Shown piece after piece: positions 8,243 through 15,573 of a DNA stretch of 64,000 nt; positions within the stretch are counted from its first letter, which is position 1; each line of letters starts with the position of its first letter. This stretch comes from an uncultured Prevotellaceae bacterium (GTDB lineage: Bacteria; Bacteroidota; Bacteroidia; Bacteroidales; Bacteroidaceae), in contig ONLL01000019.1 of NCBI GenBank assembly GCA_900318685.1, positions 52,725-116,724 of the forward strand, written 5' to 3'. Both the position numbers and the translations under genes were made by a program. The notes beneath the pieces were generated by a model. It saw nothing but the letters and a program-made list of their open reading frames with translations. It ran no database searches and was not told the origin of the DNA.

Positions 8243-10612
8243 ATGAGAAAGGTTATGATGATGCTGGCGCTGGCGCTGGCGAGTATCCTGCCGACAGAGG
8301 CGGCTCCCCGTTTCGTGGTGTTTTCTTCCGATGCCGATGCCCAGCCGCTGCGCACCGATGCCATCAGCTTCAGCGAGCAGGACGATGAAGGCGTGAAGAT
8401 AGCTATTGCCAACCTTCGTGCCGACTTTGCCCGGGCCCTCACTCAGAATGGCGGCGAAGGCTTGTCGCTGCTGATAGGCACCCTGGGCAGAAATGCCGAC
8501 ATCGACCGTCTGCAGAAGCAGGGACTGCTGCCCGACCTGAAGGGAAAGCGCGAGAAGTTCGTCATCACCACCGTCGACCATCAGCTGGTCATTGCCGGAA
8601 GCGACCGTCGGGGCACCATCTATGGCGTCTACGAGCTGTCAGAGCAGCTGGGTGTCTCGCCCTGGTACTGGTGGATGGACGTGCCCGTCGAGCAGCACGC
8701 ACGCGCGTATATCAAGAATGGTGTGTTCACCGACGGTGAGCCCGCCGTAGAGTTCCGCGGACTGTTTCTCAACGACGAGGCCCCCTGTCTCACCTCATGG
8801 GTGAAGAACACCTGGGGCACCGACTATGGCGACCACCGCTTCTATGAGCGCGTGTTCGAGCTCATCCTCCGACTGAAGGGCAACTTCCTCTGGCCGGCTA
8901 TGTGGGGATGGGCCTTCTATGCCGACGATCCTGAGAACGGTAAGACCGCCGACCGCATGGGCGTCATCATCGGCACCTTCCGCGAAGGTATCGAGCGCAT
9001 GCGAGGCACTGAGGACATCGTGACCATAGGCATGCGTGGCGACGGCGACGAGGCGATGAGCGATAAGGCCGACACCAAACTGATGGAGCGCATCATCAAC
9101 AATCAGCGCCGCATCATCAAGGAAGCCACAGGCAAGCCAGCCGAGAAGACCACGCAGGTGTGGGCATTATACAAGGAGGTGCAGGAATACTACGATGCCG
9201 GACTCCGTGTGCCCGACGACGTGATGATACTCATCAGCGACGACAACTGGGGCGATATCCGTCGTGTGCCCACCGCTGCCGAGCGCAACCGCAAGGGCGG
9301 GTGGGGCATTTACTACCACGTGGACTATGTGGGTGCTCCGCGCAACTCGAAGTGGCTCAATGTCACGCCTTCGCAGAACATGTGGGAGCAGCTCACGCTG
9401 GCCTACGACTATGGCATCCGCCGCATGTGGATACTCAATGTGGGCGACCTGAAGCCTATGGAGTATCCCATCACGCTGTTTATGGATATGGCCTGGAATC
9501 CTCAGTCGGTCACTCACGATGTCGTTGCTACTCACACACTCCCCTTCTGCATCCAGCAGTTCGGCGAGGCACAGGCACCAGAGGCAGCACGCATCCTCAA
9601 CCGCGTGAGCAAGCTCAACGGACGGTGTACGGCCGAGATGCTCGATGCCCGCACCTACAACGTGGAGACTGGCGAGTGGCAGACGGTGGCCGATGAGTAT
9701 ATGCGGCTCGAAGCTGAGGCCCTCCGGCAGTACCTGACGCTGGCACCGCAGTATCGCGATGCCTATCAGCAGCTCATCCTCTTCCCCGTGCAGGCTATGT
9801 CGAACATTCATCAGATGTACTTCGCGCAGGCTATGAACCGCAAGCTCTATCAGCAAGGGTCGCCTGAGGCCAATGTGTGGGCCGACCGTGTTGCAGAGGC
9901 TTTCAAGCGCGACTCCCTGCTCTGCGCTGCCTACAATCACGACATAGCACAGGGCAAGTGGAACGGTATGATGACTCAGAAGCACATAGGCTACACCTCG
10001 TGGAACGACAATTTCCCACGCGATATCATGCCTCGCACCCAGCGCATCAACGACAGCACTCCCGGCGGTTATGTCTTTGAGATGAACGACGGCAGGGTGG
10101 TGATGGATGCCGAGCACTACTTCGAGGCGAAGAGCAGTGAAGGAACTCAGTGGACGGTCATACCTGAAATGGGTCGTACTCGCAGTGCCGTAGCCCTTAT
10201 GCCCTACACGGAAAAAGCGGATGGAGCATCGCTCGTTTATCGATGGAATGGGCAAAAATTGACGACAGCCGACATTCGCGTGGTCACCAAGTCGACGCTC
10301 GACTTCCTCAACAAAGGTGGTCTGACGTTCACCGTTCAGCTCGACGACAGCGAGCCGCAGGTGGTGAATTTCAACGAGCGCCTCAACGAAGATCCGCGCA
10401 ATGTCTACTCCGTTTATTATCCCACCGTCGCCCGACGGGTGGTAGAAAGCAAGGTGCAGCTCTCATCGCAGGCTGCTGAGGGTGTTCACACGCTGACAAT
10501 CCGTCCCCAGGATCCCGCTATCGTATTCGAGAAAATCATCGTCGATGCCACCGGAAAACTGCCTTCAACCTACCTCTTCGGTACGGAGTCAAACTACAAG
10601 AAAGCTCAATAA
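8243..10612 (+). CDS. GH115 xylan alpha-1,2-glucuronidase
   Basis: The ATG at 8243 gives a signal peptide (MRKVMMMLALALASILPTEA) and a 789-residue protein; the longer frame from 8189 begins inside the terminator hairpin. The sequence carries strong GH115 features: RRGTIYGVYELSEQLGVSPW, FRGLFLNDE, NFLWPAMWGWAFYADDP, IGMRGDGDEAM and WNDNFPRDIMPR. Members remove (4-O-methyl)-glucuronic acid side groups from xylan. An N-terminal accessory domain, the TIM-barrel core and a C-terminal beta-domain fit the usual length, so the gene looks complete. It lacks the short C-terminal tail found on several neighbours. Together with the GH10 xylanase at 40 kb it points to glucuronoxylan use. Exact catalytic residues were not assigned. 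Confidence 0.93.
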   Translation: MRKVMMMLALALASILPTEAAPRFVVFSSDADAQPLRTDAISFSEQDDEGVKIAIANLRADFARALTQNGGEGLSLLIGTLGRNADIDRLQKQGLLPDLKGKREKFVITTVDHQLVIAGSDRRGTIYGVYELSEQLGVSPWYWWMDVPVEQHARAYIKNGVFTDGEPAVEFRGLFLNDEAPCLTSWVKNTWGTDYGDHRFYERVFELILRLKGNFLWPAMWGWAFYADDPENGKTADRMGVIIGTFREGIERMRGTEDIVTIGMRGDGDEAMSDKADTKLMERIINNQRRIIKEATGKPAEKTTQVWALYKEVQEYYDAGLRVPDDVMILISDDNWGDIRRVPTAAERNRKGGWGIYYHVDYVGAPRNSKWLNVTPSQNMWEQLTLAYDYGIRRMWILNVGDLKPMEYPITLFMDMAWNPQSVTHDVVATHTLPFCIQQFGEAQAPEAARILNRVSKLNGRCTAEMLDARTYNVETGEWQTVADEYMRLEAEALRQYLTLAPQYRDAYQQLILFPVQAMSNIHQMYFAQAMNRKLYQQGSPEANVWADRVAEAFKRDSLLCAAYNHDIAQGKWNGMMTQKHIGYTSWNDNFPRDIMPRTQRINDSTPGGYVFEMNDGRVVMDAEHYFEAKSSEGTQWTVIPEMGRTRSAVALMPYTEKADGASLVYRWNGQKLTTADIRVVTKSTLDFLNKGGLTFTVQLDDSEPQVVNFNERLNEDPRNVYSVYYPTVARRVVESKVQLSSQAAEGVHTLTIRPQDPAIVFEKIIVDATGKLPSTYLFGTESNYKKAQ

Positions 10613-10637
10613 TTCCCCATTTCATCGCGAAAAAGAC

Positions 10638-10740
10638 ATCAAGACATCAGGATTCTGACATCAAGACAACAAGACTTGACATCAAGACATCAGGATTCTG
10701 ACATCAAGACAACAAGACTTTGACATCAAGACATCAAGAC
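10638..10740. repeat. Tandem array of GACATCAA-type units
   Basis: Short units (GACATCAA, GACATCAG, GACAACAA) are arranged in a larger unit of about 42 bp present roughly twice. The array lies between the convergent GH115 and serpin genes and runs straight into the terminator-like hairpin. Confidence 0.85.
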
Positions 10741-10770
10741 ACGTAGAAGGGCGTCTTGATGTCTTGTTGT
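10723..10770. terminator. Bidirectional hairpin made from repeat units
   Basis: An 18-bp stem with one mismatch (10723-10740 with 10753-10770) and a 12-nt loop is formed by the last forward repeat units and an inverted copy. It sits between two convergent genes and can serve both. Confidence 0.65.
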
Positions 10771-10798
10771 CTTGTCGCTTGAAGTCTTCGTCTTGATT

Positions 10799-12064
10799 CT
10801 AGTAGCCTGTGTACTGTCCGATGAAGAAGACGGCGCCAGTCTGCTTTTCGCTGATGACGTAGAGGAAGGGGCGATTGGCGTGGAAAGTTACGATTTCCGG
10901 CTCTGTGATTGCAGATTTTCCATCCATACCGATGACGGTGACGGCAGCAGCCTCAGTGCCCTCCTCGTCGACCTGGATCTTGGCTACCTGCTTCATCAGG
11001 GCGATATAGACGGGCAGCTCGCAGAAGTTGCAGAAGTTGGCCTTCAGGTCGTCGAAGGCATCAGGCATACCGAGCTTGGTCATGATGAGCTTCAGGTCGA
11101 TGTCGGTGTCAGTCGTGAAGCGGGGCAGCTTCACGTCGACAAGCGCAGTGTGCATCTTCTGGTTCAGCTGCTGCCACTCTTCGGCAGTAGGCACTTGGGG
11201 CAATGCATTCGACCATCCTTTCGCGAGCAGCACCGTCATCTGGAAGGATCCATTCCCATAGGGCATTCGCAGGGCCTGACTGCCATAAGTCTCGGCATAT
11301 TCGAAGTCGGCCGTCTGGTGCATCATGTCGGCATAGGTCACTTCAAGGGTTTGGCCTGCATGCTCGAAGACTTCTCTCGTAGTCAAGGCTTTGTCGAACT
11401 TCTTGGTCCAGCTGCCCTTGAAGTAGATGGCGTTGAGCAGATAGCTGACCAGGCCGGGGTTGAACGATTTTTCGTCGAGCACTTCCTCGATCATTTTCTC
11501 CGTGTGGTCGCTGGCCCACTGGTTGATGACGTCTCGCGTCTTGCCGTCGAAGAAGTCGCGGGTCTCAGGGTCAGCATCGTAGAAGAGCTTAGCCTTCTGC
11601 ACGAAGTCTGTTTGCAGCTGATGGCCTTTGTTCACATAGATGTTGTTGGCTATCATCACCTTCGTCAGCGGGTCGAGTGCTGACGCTGTGTTCAGCATCT
11701 TGTAGCAGAAGTTGTTGATGCCGTCAGCGCCTGTATCGGCGAAGCCCAGCACATTGTTGATCTGCGCCAGCGTCTGGCCGCCGGCCCCGTTGTTGAGCAT
11801 TCCGAGGGCGAAGGTGATGCTGAGGGGTGATAGAACTTGGCTGCTGACTCCATCCTGGGCCTCACGAAACAGGTTGAAGGCGAACTCGTTGCTCTCATTC
11901 ACCATCGCCTGTTCTGCACGGGTCAGCTCCAGGGTCGAGGGTGTCACTATGGGGTCGGGCGGAGGTGTCGGCAGCTGGTTGTCGTTATCGCTGCTGCATC
12001 CCGTCACTACTGTCGTTGCCATCATGATCAGGGCGATGGCTGTCCACGTCATTCTTTTCTTCAT
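10799..12064 (-). CDS. Serpin-family protease inhibitor lipoprotein
   Basis: The 421-residue protein has a lipoprotein signal (MKKRMTWTAIALIMMATTVV then TGC), so it should be lipid-anchored. The serpin fold is clear: FNLFREAQ, VLSPLSITFALGML, NAIYFKGSW and, near the end, ANRPFLYVI. The hinge EEGTEAAAVT has the small residues of inhibitory serpins. Counting from the hinge gives P1 Lys and P1' Ser (GMDGK|S), which would suit trypsin-like proteases; the loop is slightly longer than in classical serpins, so P1 is uncertain by a few residues. Start choice is open: a 30-bp tandem duplication gives a second in-frame ATG at 12094 with ten extra residues. The 12064 start gives the better lipoprotein signal. 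It may protect the cell from host or competitor proteases. Confidence 0.9.
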   Translation of the reverse strand: MKKRMTWTAIALIMMATTVVTGCSSDNDNQLPTPPPDPIVTPSTLELTRAEQAMVNESNEFAFNLFREAQDGVSSQVLSPLSITFALGMLNNGAGGQTLAQINNVLGFADTGADGINNFCYKMLNTASALDPLTKVMIANNIYVNKGHQLQTDFVQKAKLFYDADPETRDFFDGKTRDVINQWASDHTEKMIEEVLDEKSFNPGLVSYLLNAIYFKGSWTKKFDKALTTREVFEHAGQTLEVTYADMMHQTADFEYAETYGSQALRMPYGNGSFQMTVLLAKGWSNALPQVPTAEEWQQLNQKMHTALVDVKLPRFTTDTDIDLKLIMTKLGMPDAFDDLKANFCNFCELPVYIALMKQVAKIQVDEEGTEAAAVTVIGMDGKSAITEPEIVTFHANRPFLYVISEKQTGAVFFIGQYTGY

Positions 12065-12120
12065 ATCGCTTGCAAAATTAATGGTTTTCTTCATATCGCT
12101 TGCAAAATTAATGGTTTTCT
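12061..12120. repeat. Perfect 30-bp direct tandem repeat over the serpin start
   Basis: Two identical 30-bp units lie at 12061-12090 and 12091-12120. On the minus strand each unit holds TAATTTTG, a match to the -7 consensus, followed 8 nt later by an ATG and Lys codons. The duplication therefore doubles both a candidate promoter box and the start codon, in frame. Confidence 0.95.
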
Positions 12121-12374
12121 ATGAGAATAAATCCTTAAAGTTGAAAAACTTGCATCAGCAAAGGTTAAAAAATCGTAAATGGAGGTCTGCTCAGGTCATT
12201 GCTACGGTCTCGTCTCGTCGTCTCCGCTGCTCTGCTCCTCATTGTAGGTCTTACCGCTGGCTACCTATGTGCTGCCTCTCTACCCGTAAGGTGTGGGCCC
12301 TCTACCCGTAAGGTGTGCGGCTTCTGCTCGTAAGGCGCGGCGTGCGGTCTGGGGTGGCTTTCTTGAATCTGGTG

Positions 12375-12382
12375 CAAAGGTA
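12375..12382 (-). promoter_or_regulatory. Possible -7 promoter element for the serpin
   Basis: TACCTTTG followed by CACC on the minus strand fits the consensus well but lies about 310 bp upstream of the serpin ATG. The TAATTTTG boxes inside the 30-bp repeat are alternatives. Confidence 0.4.
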
Positions 12383-12417
12383 CGACTTTTCCGTTGCGGT
12401 CTACGAATGGGGGAGGA

Positions 12418-12480
12418 GTTTTTTAGGAGTTAGGAGTTTTAGGAGTTAGGAGTTAGGAATTAGGAGTCTAGGAGTTTAGA
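12418..12480. repeat. Heptamer array (TTAGGAG type)
   Basis: Repeats of TTAGGAG and variants with a period of seven bases, interrupted by a few extra T residues. It is not attached to a gene start here. Confidence 0.85.
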
Positions 12481-12623
12481 CATTTGCGCGCACGAGTTGG
12501 ACGACTTCTATGTTATTGCCCTTCCGAAATCCATTTTGACAAATGACCAAATGACCATTTGACCACAAGGTGCTAAAGGTGTCTCCGCTCTGCGGTCATC
12601 AGCCTATCATTACTTTATGGAAA

Positions 12624-12925
12624 GGTAACAACATCGCAGTTGGCACAGTCCTCAGGGTTATGACCGCACGCGGTCACCTCTCAATAGCCGAGGGTACGAG
12701 CAGAGCGAGCACCCTCGGATAGAGGACAGCAGAGAAAAGCACTCTGAAAGGGTATGGGTAGGCGAGCGTAGCTCGGGAATGGGAGTGCCCCTCAACGGAT
12801 GGGCGACCCCTTCAGGGTCGATATTCCTGCGCATGTGACTGGCCGGGGGTGCTCGCAGCGCTCGTACCCTCGGCTATTGAGCGGAGACGCTTTTAGCGTC
12901 TTGTGCCAACTGCGATGCTATTACC
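12624..12925. repeat. Large nested inverted repeat (about 300 bp)
   Basis: Outer arms 12624-12647 and 12902-12925 are complementary with two mismatches. Inner arms 12680-12718 and 12843-12881 pair over 39 bp with about four mismatches. Between outer and inner arms each side carries its own 6-bp hairpin (GACCGC/GCGGTC on the left, AGACGC/GCGTCT on the right). The middle holds two further hairpins. The element ends 43 bp before the promoter of the toxin gene. It could be a MITE-like element or a structured RNA. Confidence 0.75.
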
Positions 12926-12967
12926 TAAAAAAACGCCGAAAAAGTTGCAGGATATTTAAACTTTTTG

Positions 12968-12975
12968 TATCTTTG
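12968..12975 (+). promoter_or_regulatory. -7 promoter element for the toxin-antitoxin pair
   Basis: TATCTTTG preceded by CTTTTTG and followed by CACCC lies 21 bp before the toxin ATG. Confidence 0.8.
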
Positions 12976-12996
12976 CACCCGAAAAATGAGCGTCAT

Positions 12997-13332
12997 ATGA
13001 GAAAAATCACCACATACGGAGGGTATTTCGAGGAATTTATGTCTTCGCTTAGCCTTAAAGAACAGCAGAAGGTGGACTATCTGATCTCACTGCTGGCTAC
13101 TCAGGACCGCCTTCCTACAAAGTTCATTAAATTCATAAAAGACGGACTTTATGAGCTGAGAGTGATGTGGGAGAATAATATCTATCGCGTTTTTTTCATT
13201 TTTGATGAGGGAAATATTGTGGTGTTGTTCAGTGGATTTCAAAAGAAAACTAAGAAGACGCCTCAGGCAGAGATTGACAAGGCACTAAAGATAAAGGAGG
13301 CATACTATGCAGACAAACGACCATCAGATTAG
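12997..13332 (+). CDS. HigB/RelE-type toxin
   Basis: The 111-residue protein begins MRKITTYGGYFEEF at the first ATG after the promoter; the longer frame from 12799 lies in the inverted repeat. It fits the phage-derived Gp49-like/HigB group of the RelE superfamily: GLYELRVMWENNIYRVFFIFDEG then VVLFSGFQKKTKKTP and a C-terminal helix with many Lys residues. Such toxins are ribosome-dependent mRNA nucleases that halt translation. The next gene overlaps by 26 bp and encodes a helix-turn-helix protein, which is the toxin-first order typical of HigBA. The pair is presumably autoregulated from the promoter at 12968. Activity has not been shown here. Confidence 0.88.
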   Translation: MRKITTYGGYFEEFMSSLSLKEQQKVDYLISLLATQDRLPTKFIKFIKDGLYELRVMWENNIYRVFFIFDEGNIVVLFSGFQKKTKKTPQAEIDKALKIKEAYYADKRPSD

Positions 13333-13612
13333 AGACTACAGCGCAGTGCTTGACCAGAAATATGGTGCACCGGGCAGTAAGGAGCGCGAGCTGTTCGACG
13401 AGGAAGCCTGGAATTTCTATACAGGCCAGTTGCTGCTTGAAGCACGCAAAGAATCAAAGGTGACTCAGGAGGAGCTTGCCCGGCGCATCAACAGCAGCAA
13501 GTCGTATATTTCCAGAGTCGAGCGCGGGCTCATCACACCAAGCGTCGGCGTGTTCTATCGCATCATCAACGCACTGGGGCTGAGAGTTGACATCGTGCGG
13601 CCTATCGTATGA
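13307..13612 (+). CDS. HigA/XRE-type antitoxin
   Basis: This 101-residue protein carries an XRE helix-turn-helix at about residues 40-95 (ARKESKVTQEELARRINSS, then KSYISRVERGLITPS). In HigBA systems this protein binds the toxin and represses the shared promoter. The N-terminal 40 residues, with YGAPGSKERELFDEEAW, match the antitoxins that accompany Gp49-like toxins. It starts within the end of the toxin gene, so translation is coupled. Flanking DNA on both sides carries TGACCAAA-type repeats. Confidence 0.88.
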   Translation: MQTNDHQIRDYSAVLDQKYGAPGSKERELFDEEAWNFYTGQLLLEARKESKVTQEELARRINSSKSYISRVERGLITPSVGVFYRIINALGLRVDIVRPIV

Positions 13613-14100
13613 TTATGCCGTTATGGCAGTCGACGTTCCTATTTAGCTCCCTGTTATTGGTCATCGCGGTCATTTGGTCATTTGGTCATTTGTCAAAAAG
13701 GAAAACACATTGTCAAAATGGGGCACTATAATATATAATTTTAATTATATATTATAGTGAGCAATGACCGGGGTTCCCGAAATCGTTTTTGACCAATGAC
13801 CAGATGACCAAATGACCACTTGACCAAATATATTGTCTATGAAAAAATGTGACTTACGAAAAATCGGTAATCAAAGAGGAAAGAGTGAAAATGGTGTCCG
13901 GGAGGGGATTTTTGTCGAATGTTTGCATGAAAAAGTGTCTTGGTCATGCAGAAAAGGTCGATAGAAACGCAAAAACCTACTTGGGGGGGAATGCGGGGTG
14001 CGGCAGAAATCTTTACATTCGTGTGGTTCGTAACTCTTCCTGGGCGTAGTGATGAATAGCCGACCGAAGACGGTAATTTGGGTTATTCGGCTTTTTTTTG
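13613..14100. other. Intergenic region after the toxin-antitoxin pair
   Basis: It holds the nested inverted repeat described separately and then about 270 bp with no convincing gene. A 66-codon frame at 13849-14049 has no family resemblance. Near the end, AGCCGA and TCGGCT with a T-run (about 14056-14099) could form a weak terminator just before the next promoter. Confidence 0.5.
13660..13823. repeat. Nested inverted repeat with 8-bp units and central palindrome
   Basis: The left side has about three GGTCATTT units and then GTCAAAAA. The right side (about 13787-13823) has the inverse TTTTTGACC and TGACCAAA-type units. In the centre, 13724-13759 is a perfect palindrome of 17-bp arms, almost all A and T, with a 2-nt loop. 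The whole could fold into one long hairpin. TGACCAAA units also occur before the toxin gene at 12536-12560. Confidence 0.85.
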
Positions 14101-14108
14101 TATCTTTG
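14101..14108 (+). promoter_or_regulatory. -7 promoter element (TATCTTTG)
   Basis: TATCTTTG follows a T-run and precedes the small membrane protein and sigma-factor operon with a leader of about 90 nt. Confidence 0.8.
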
Positions 14109-14204
14109 CAGCGACAATGACGTCACCTTTTCCCATTCTGACCTGTTATATAGATGTAACCGGTTCAGTAAACAGAAGTCAAACAATAAAAACAAAGTAA
14201 AAGT

Positions 14205-14654
14205 ATGATGGAAGATATTTTGGTTCCTATTGCGCTGGGATGCGTGCTCCCCGTCCTGATCATTTGGTTCGTGGTTCGTCAGCAGATGAACGAAACCAAC
14301 AAGCGTTCGCAGATCGTATTGGCAGCTATCGAGAAGAATCCTGATATGGACATCGAAGAGCTGATCAGGAAGATCTCGCCCAAGAAGAAACTGCTGAAGG
14401 AGAAACTGCTCACGAAACTGCTGTGGGGATGCCTCGCCGGCTTTCTTGGTCTCGGCTTCTTGGGCATCGCCATGTGGCAAGGATTTGTCGGCGGTTCAGA
14501 CCCTGACGATATAACAGTTGCCGCCCTTACCGGTGCGGTCCTGCTGGGCATCGGCATTGCCTTCCTCGTCAACTATGCCCTCGGCAAGAAGATGCTCGCC
14601 AAAGAGATCCAGGCAGAAGAAAAGATGCTGATGGCGCAAGCTGACAGAAAGTGA
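14205..14654 (+). CDS. Small membrane protein, DUF6249-like
   Basis: This 149-residue protein has an N-terminal transmembrane helix (VPIALGCVLPVLIIWFVV), a charged linker with helices (QQMNETNKRSQIVLAAIEKN) and two C-terminal transmembrane helices (about residues 70-87 and 102-122), then a Lys-rich tail. This arrangement fits the DUF6249 group often placed before an ECF sigma factor in Bacteroidetes. The function is unknown. The stop overlaps the GTG start of the sigma factor, so the products are probably made together. ATG at 14205 or 14208 are both possible. Confidence 0.75.
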   Translation: MMEDILVPIALGCVLPVLIIWFVVRQQMNETNKRSQIVLAAIEKNPDMDIEELIRKISPKKKLLKEKLLTKLLWGCLAGFLGLGFLGIAMWQGFVGGSDPDDITVAALTGAVLLGIGIAFLVNYALGKKMLAKEIQAEEKMLMAQADRK

Positions 14655-15133
14655 CACGCGAAGTATTCATAGCACAGGTGGAGCGCGAACAGGAGGCACT
14701 CAGAGGCTTCTTGCTCGCCCTCTGCTGTGGCAACAGGAGTGATGCCGACGACCTGGCGCAGGACGCTCTGGTGAAGGCTTATCTCTCCTCAGCCGGCTAT
14801 CAGGATATGGGGCGCTTTCGCTCGTGGCTCTACAAGATTGCCTACAACACGTTCCTCAACCACAAGGCCAGCCTTCGCACGACGGAAAGCATCGAGGAGG
14901 CACGGATGCTCACGAGCAGCACTTCGGCCGACAGCGGCTTTGAGCACCAGAGCCTCTACCTCGCCCTGCGCACCTTGCCTCCAAAGGAACGGTCGGCCAT
15001 CACCCTCTACTATCTCAACGGCTATAGTATCAAGGAGATAGCTGCGATTACCGACACCTCGGAGGACGCCGTGAAGAAGCAACTCTCACGAGGACGCGAC
15101 AAACTGAAAGAGAAACTGAAGATGAACGATTGA
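14651..15133 (+). CDS. ECF-type RNA polymerase sigma factor
   Basis: This 160-residue protein contains sigma region 2 (about residues 10-80, DADDLAQDALVKAYLSSAGY and MGRFRSWLYKIAYNTFLNH) and region 4 (about 100-155, LPPKERSAITLYYLNGYSIK then EIAAITDTSEDAVKKQLSRG). There is no region 1 or 3, as usual for the extracytoplasmic-function class. The start is GTG at 14651, overlapping the stop of the upstream gene. The next gene encodes a two-helix membrane protein that may act as its anti-sigma factor. The target genes are not apparent from the sequence. Confidence 0.93.
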   Translation: MTREVFIAQVEREQEALRGFLLALCCGNRSDADDLAQDALVKAYLSSAGYQDMGRFRSWLYKIAYNTFLNHKASLRTTESIEEARMLTSSTSADSGFEHQSLYLALRTLPPKERSAITLYYLNGYSIKEIAAITDTSEDAVKKQLSRGRDKLKEKLKMND

Positions 15134-15138
15134 CAGTT

Positions 15139-15573
15139 ATGACAAAAGACAAAGCCCTTGAGGAACTTTTCCTCGCTCAGAAACCGCAGTTCGACGATAA
15201 GGCCGACTTTATGGCTAAGCTTACCAGGCGACTGGATGCCGTAGAGTATGTCAGGCAGCACCAGGAGGCCACTATCCGCCGCTATAAGATGGCGATGGTA
15301 GCGGTCTTCGTCGTGGGCATCGTCAGCGGCATCGCCAGTACGATGTGGCTGCTGTCAGCTCCAGCCGACGTGCCCCTTTTCAGCTCTTTCGAAGTGAAAG
15401 GCATCTTTGCCGATAGTCAGTTGCTCGCAGGCATTCTCCAGTGGTTCGTCGAGAATTCCCGTGTCCTGGTAGCAGTCACGCTGTCCCTACTGATGGTTGC
15501 GGGCATCTTTAGCATCATCAGCAACGTTCAGGACATCAGGAATATGCGTACGAGTCAGGATCTGGTCATTTGA
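15139..15573 (+). CDS. Two-helix membrane protein, possible anti-sigma factor
   Basis: The 144-residue protein has a cytoplasmic N-terminus of about 50 residues (KALEELFLAQKPQFDDKADF, then MAKLTRRLDAVEYVRQHQ), a transmembrane helix (about 54-76), a short outer loop and a second helix (about 110-132). Size, topology and position directly after the ECF gene fit an anti-sigma factor, but no zinc-binding HxxxCxxC motif is present and homology was not recognised, so the role is inferred from context. ATG at 15139 was preferred over the TTG that overlaps the sigma-factor stop. It converges on the CDF gene with an 8-bp overlap. Confidence 0.7.
   Translation: MTKDKALEELFLAQKPQFDDKADFMAKLTRRLDAVEYVRQHQEATIRRYKMAMVAVFVVGIVSGIASTMWLLSAPADVPLFSSFEVKGIFADSQLLAGILQWFVENSRVLVAVTLSLLMVAGIFSIISNVQDIRNMRTSQDLVI

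Larger units (their letters stand above)
12121..12623. other. Intergenic region with several short repeat arrays
   Basis: No convincing gene is present. It holds a run of three degenerate 22-bp units containing CTCTACCCGTAAGGTGTG (about 12274-12340), a minus-strand -7 match TACCTTTG (12375-12382) that could drive the serpin with a long leader, a TTAGGAG heptamer array (12418-12480), and TGACCAAA-type units (12536-12560) that recur after the toxin-antitoxin pair. Confidence 0.6.

Noticed and set aside
7549-8442. Minus-strand open frame of 297 codons
   Set aside because: It lies opposite the large secreted protein and GH115 genes, has repeated His/Val/Asp-rich composition typical of an antisense shadow, and shows no family motif.
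9167-10255. Minus-strand open frame of 362 codons
   Set aside because: It is fully antisense to the GH115 core, which has clear family motifs.
10772-11683. Plus-strand open frame of 303 codons
   Set aside because: It is antisense to the serpin gene; no motif, and its composition is a shadow of the serpin codons.
13849-14049. Plus-strand frame of 66 codons after the toxin-antitoxin pair
   Set aside because: No promoter, no family resemblance, and unusual composition; kept only as part of the intergenic note.
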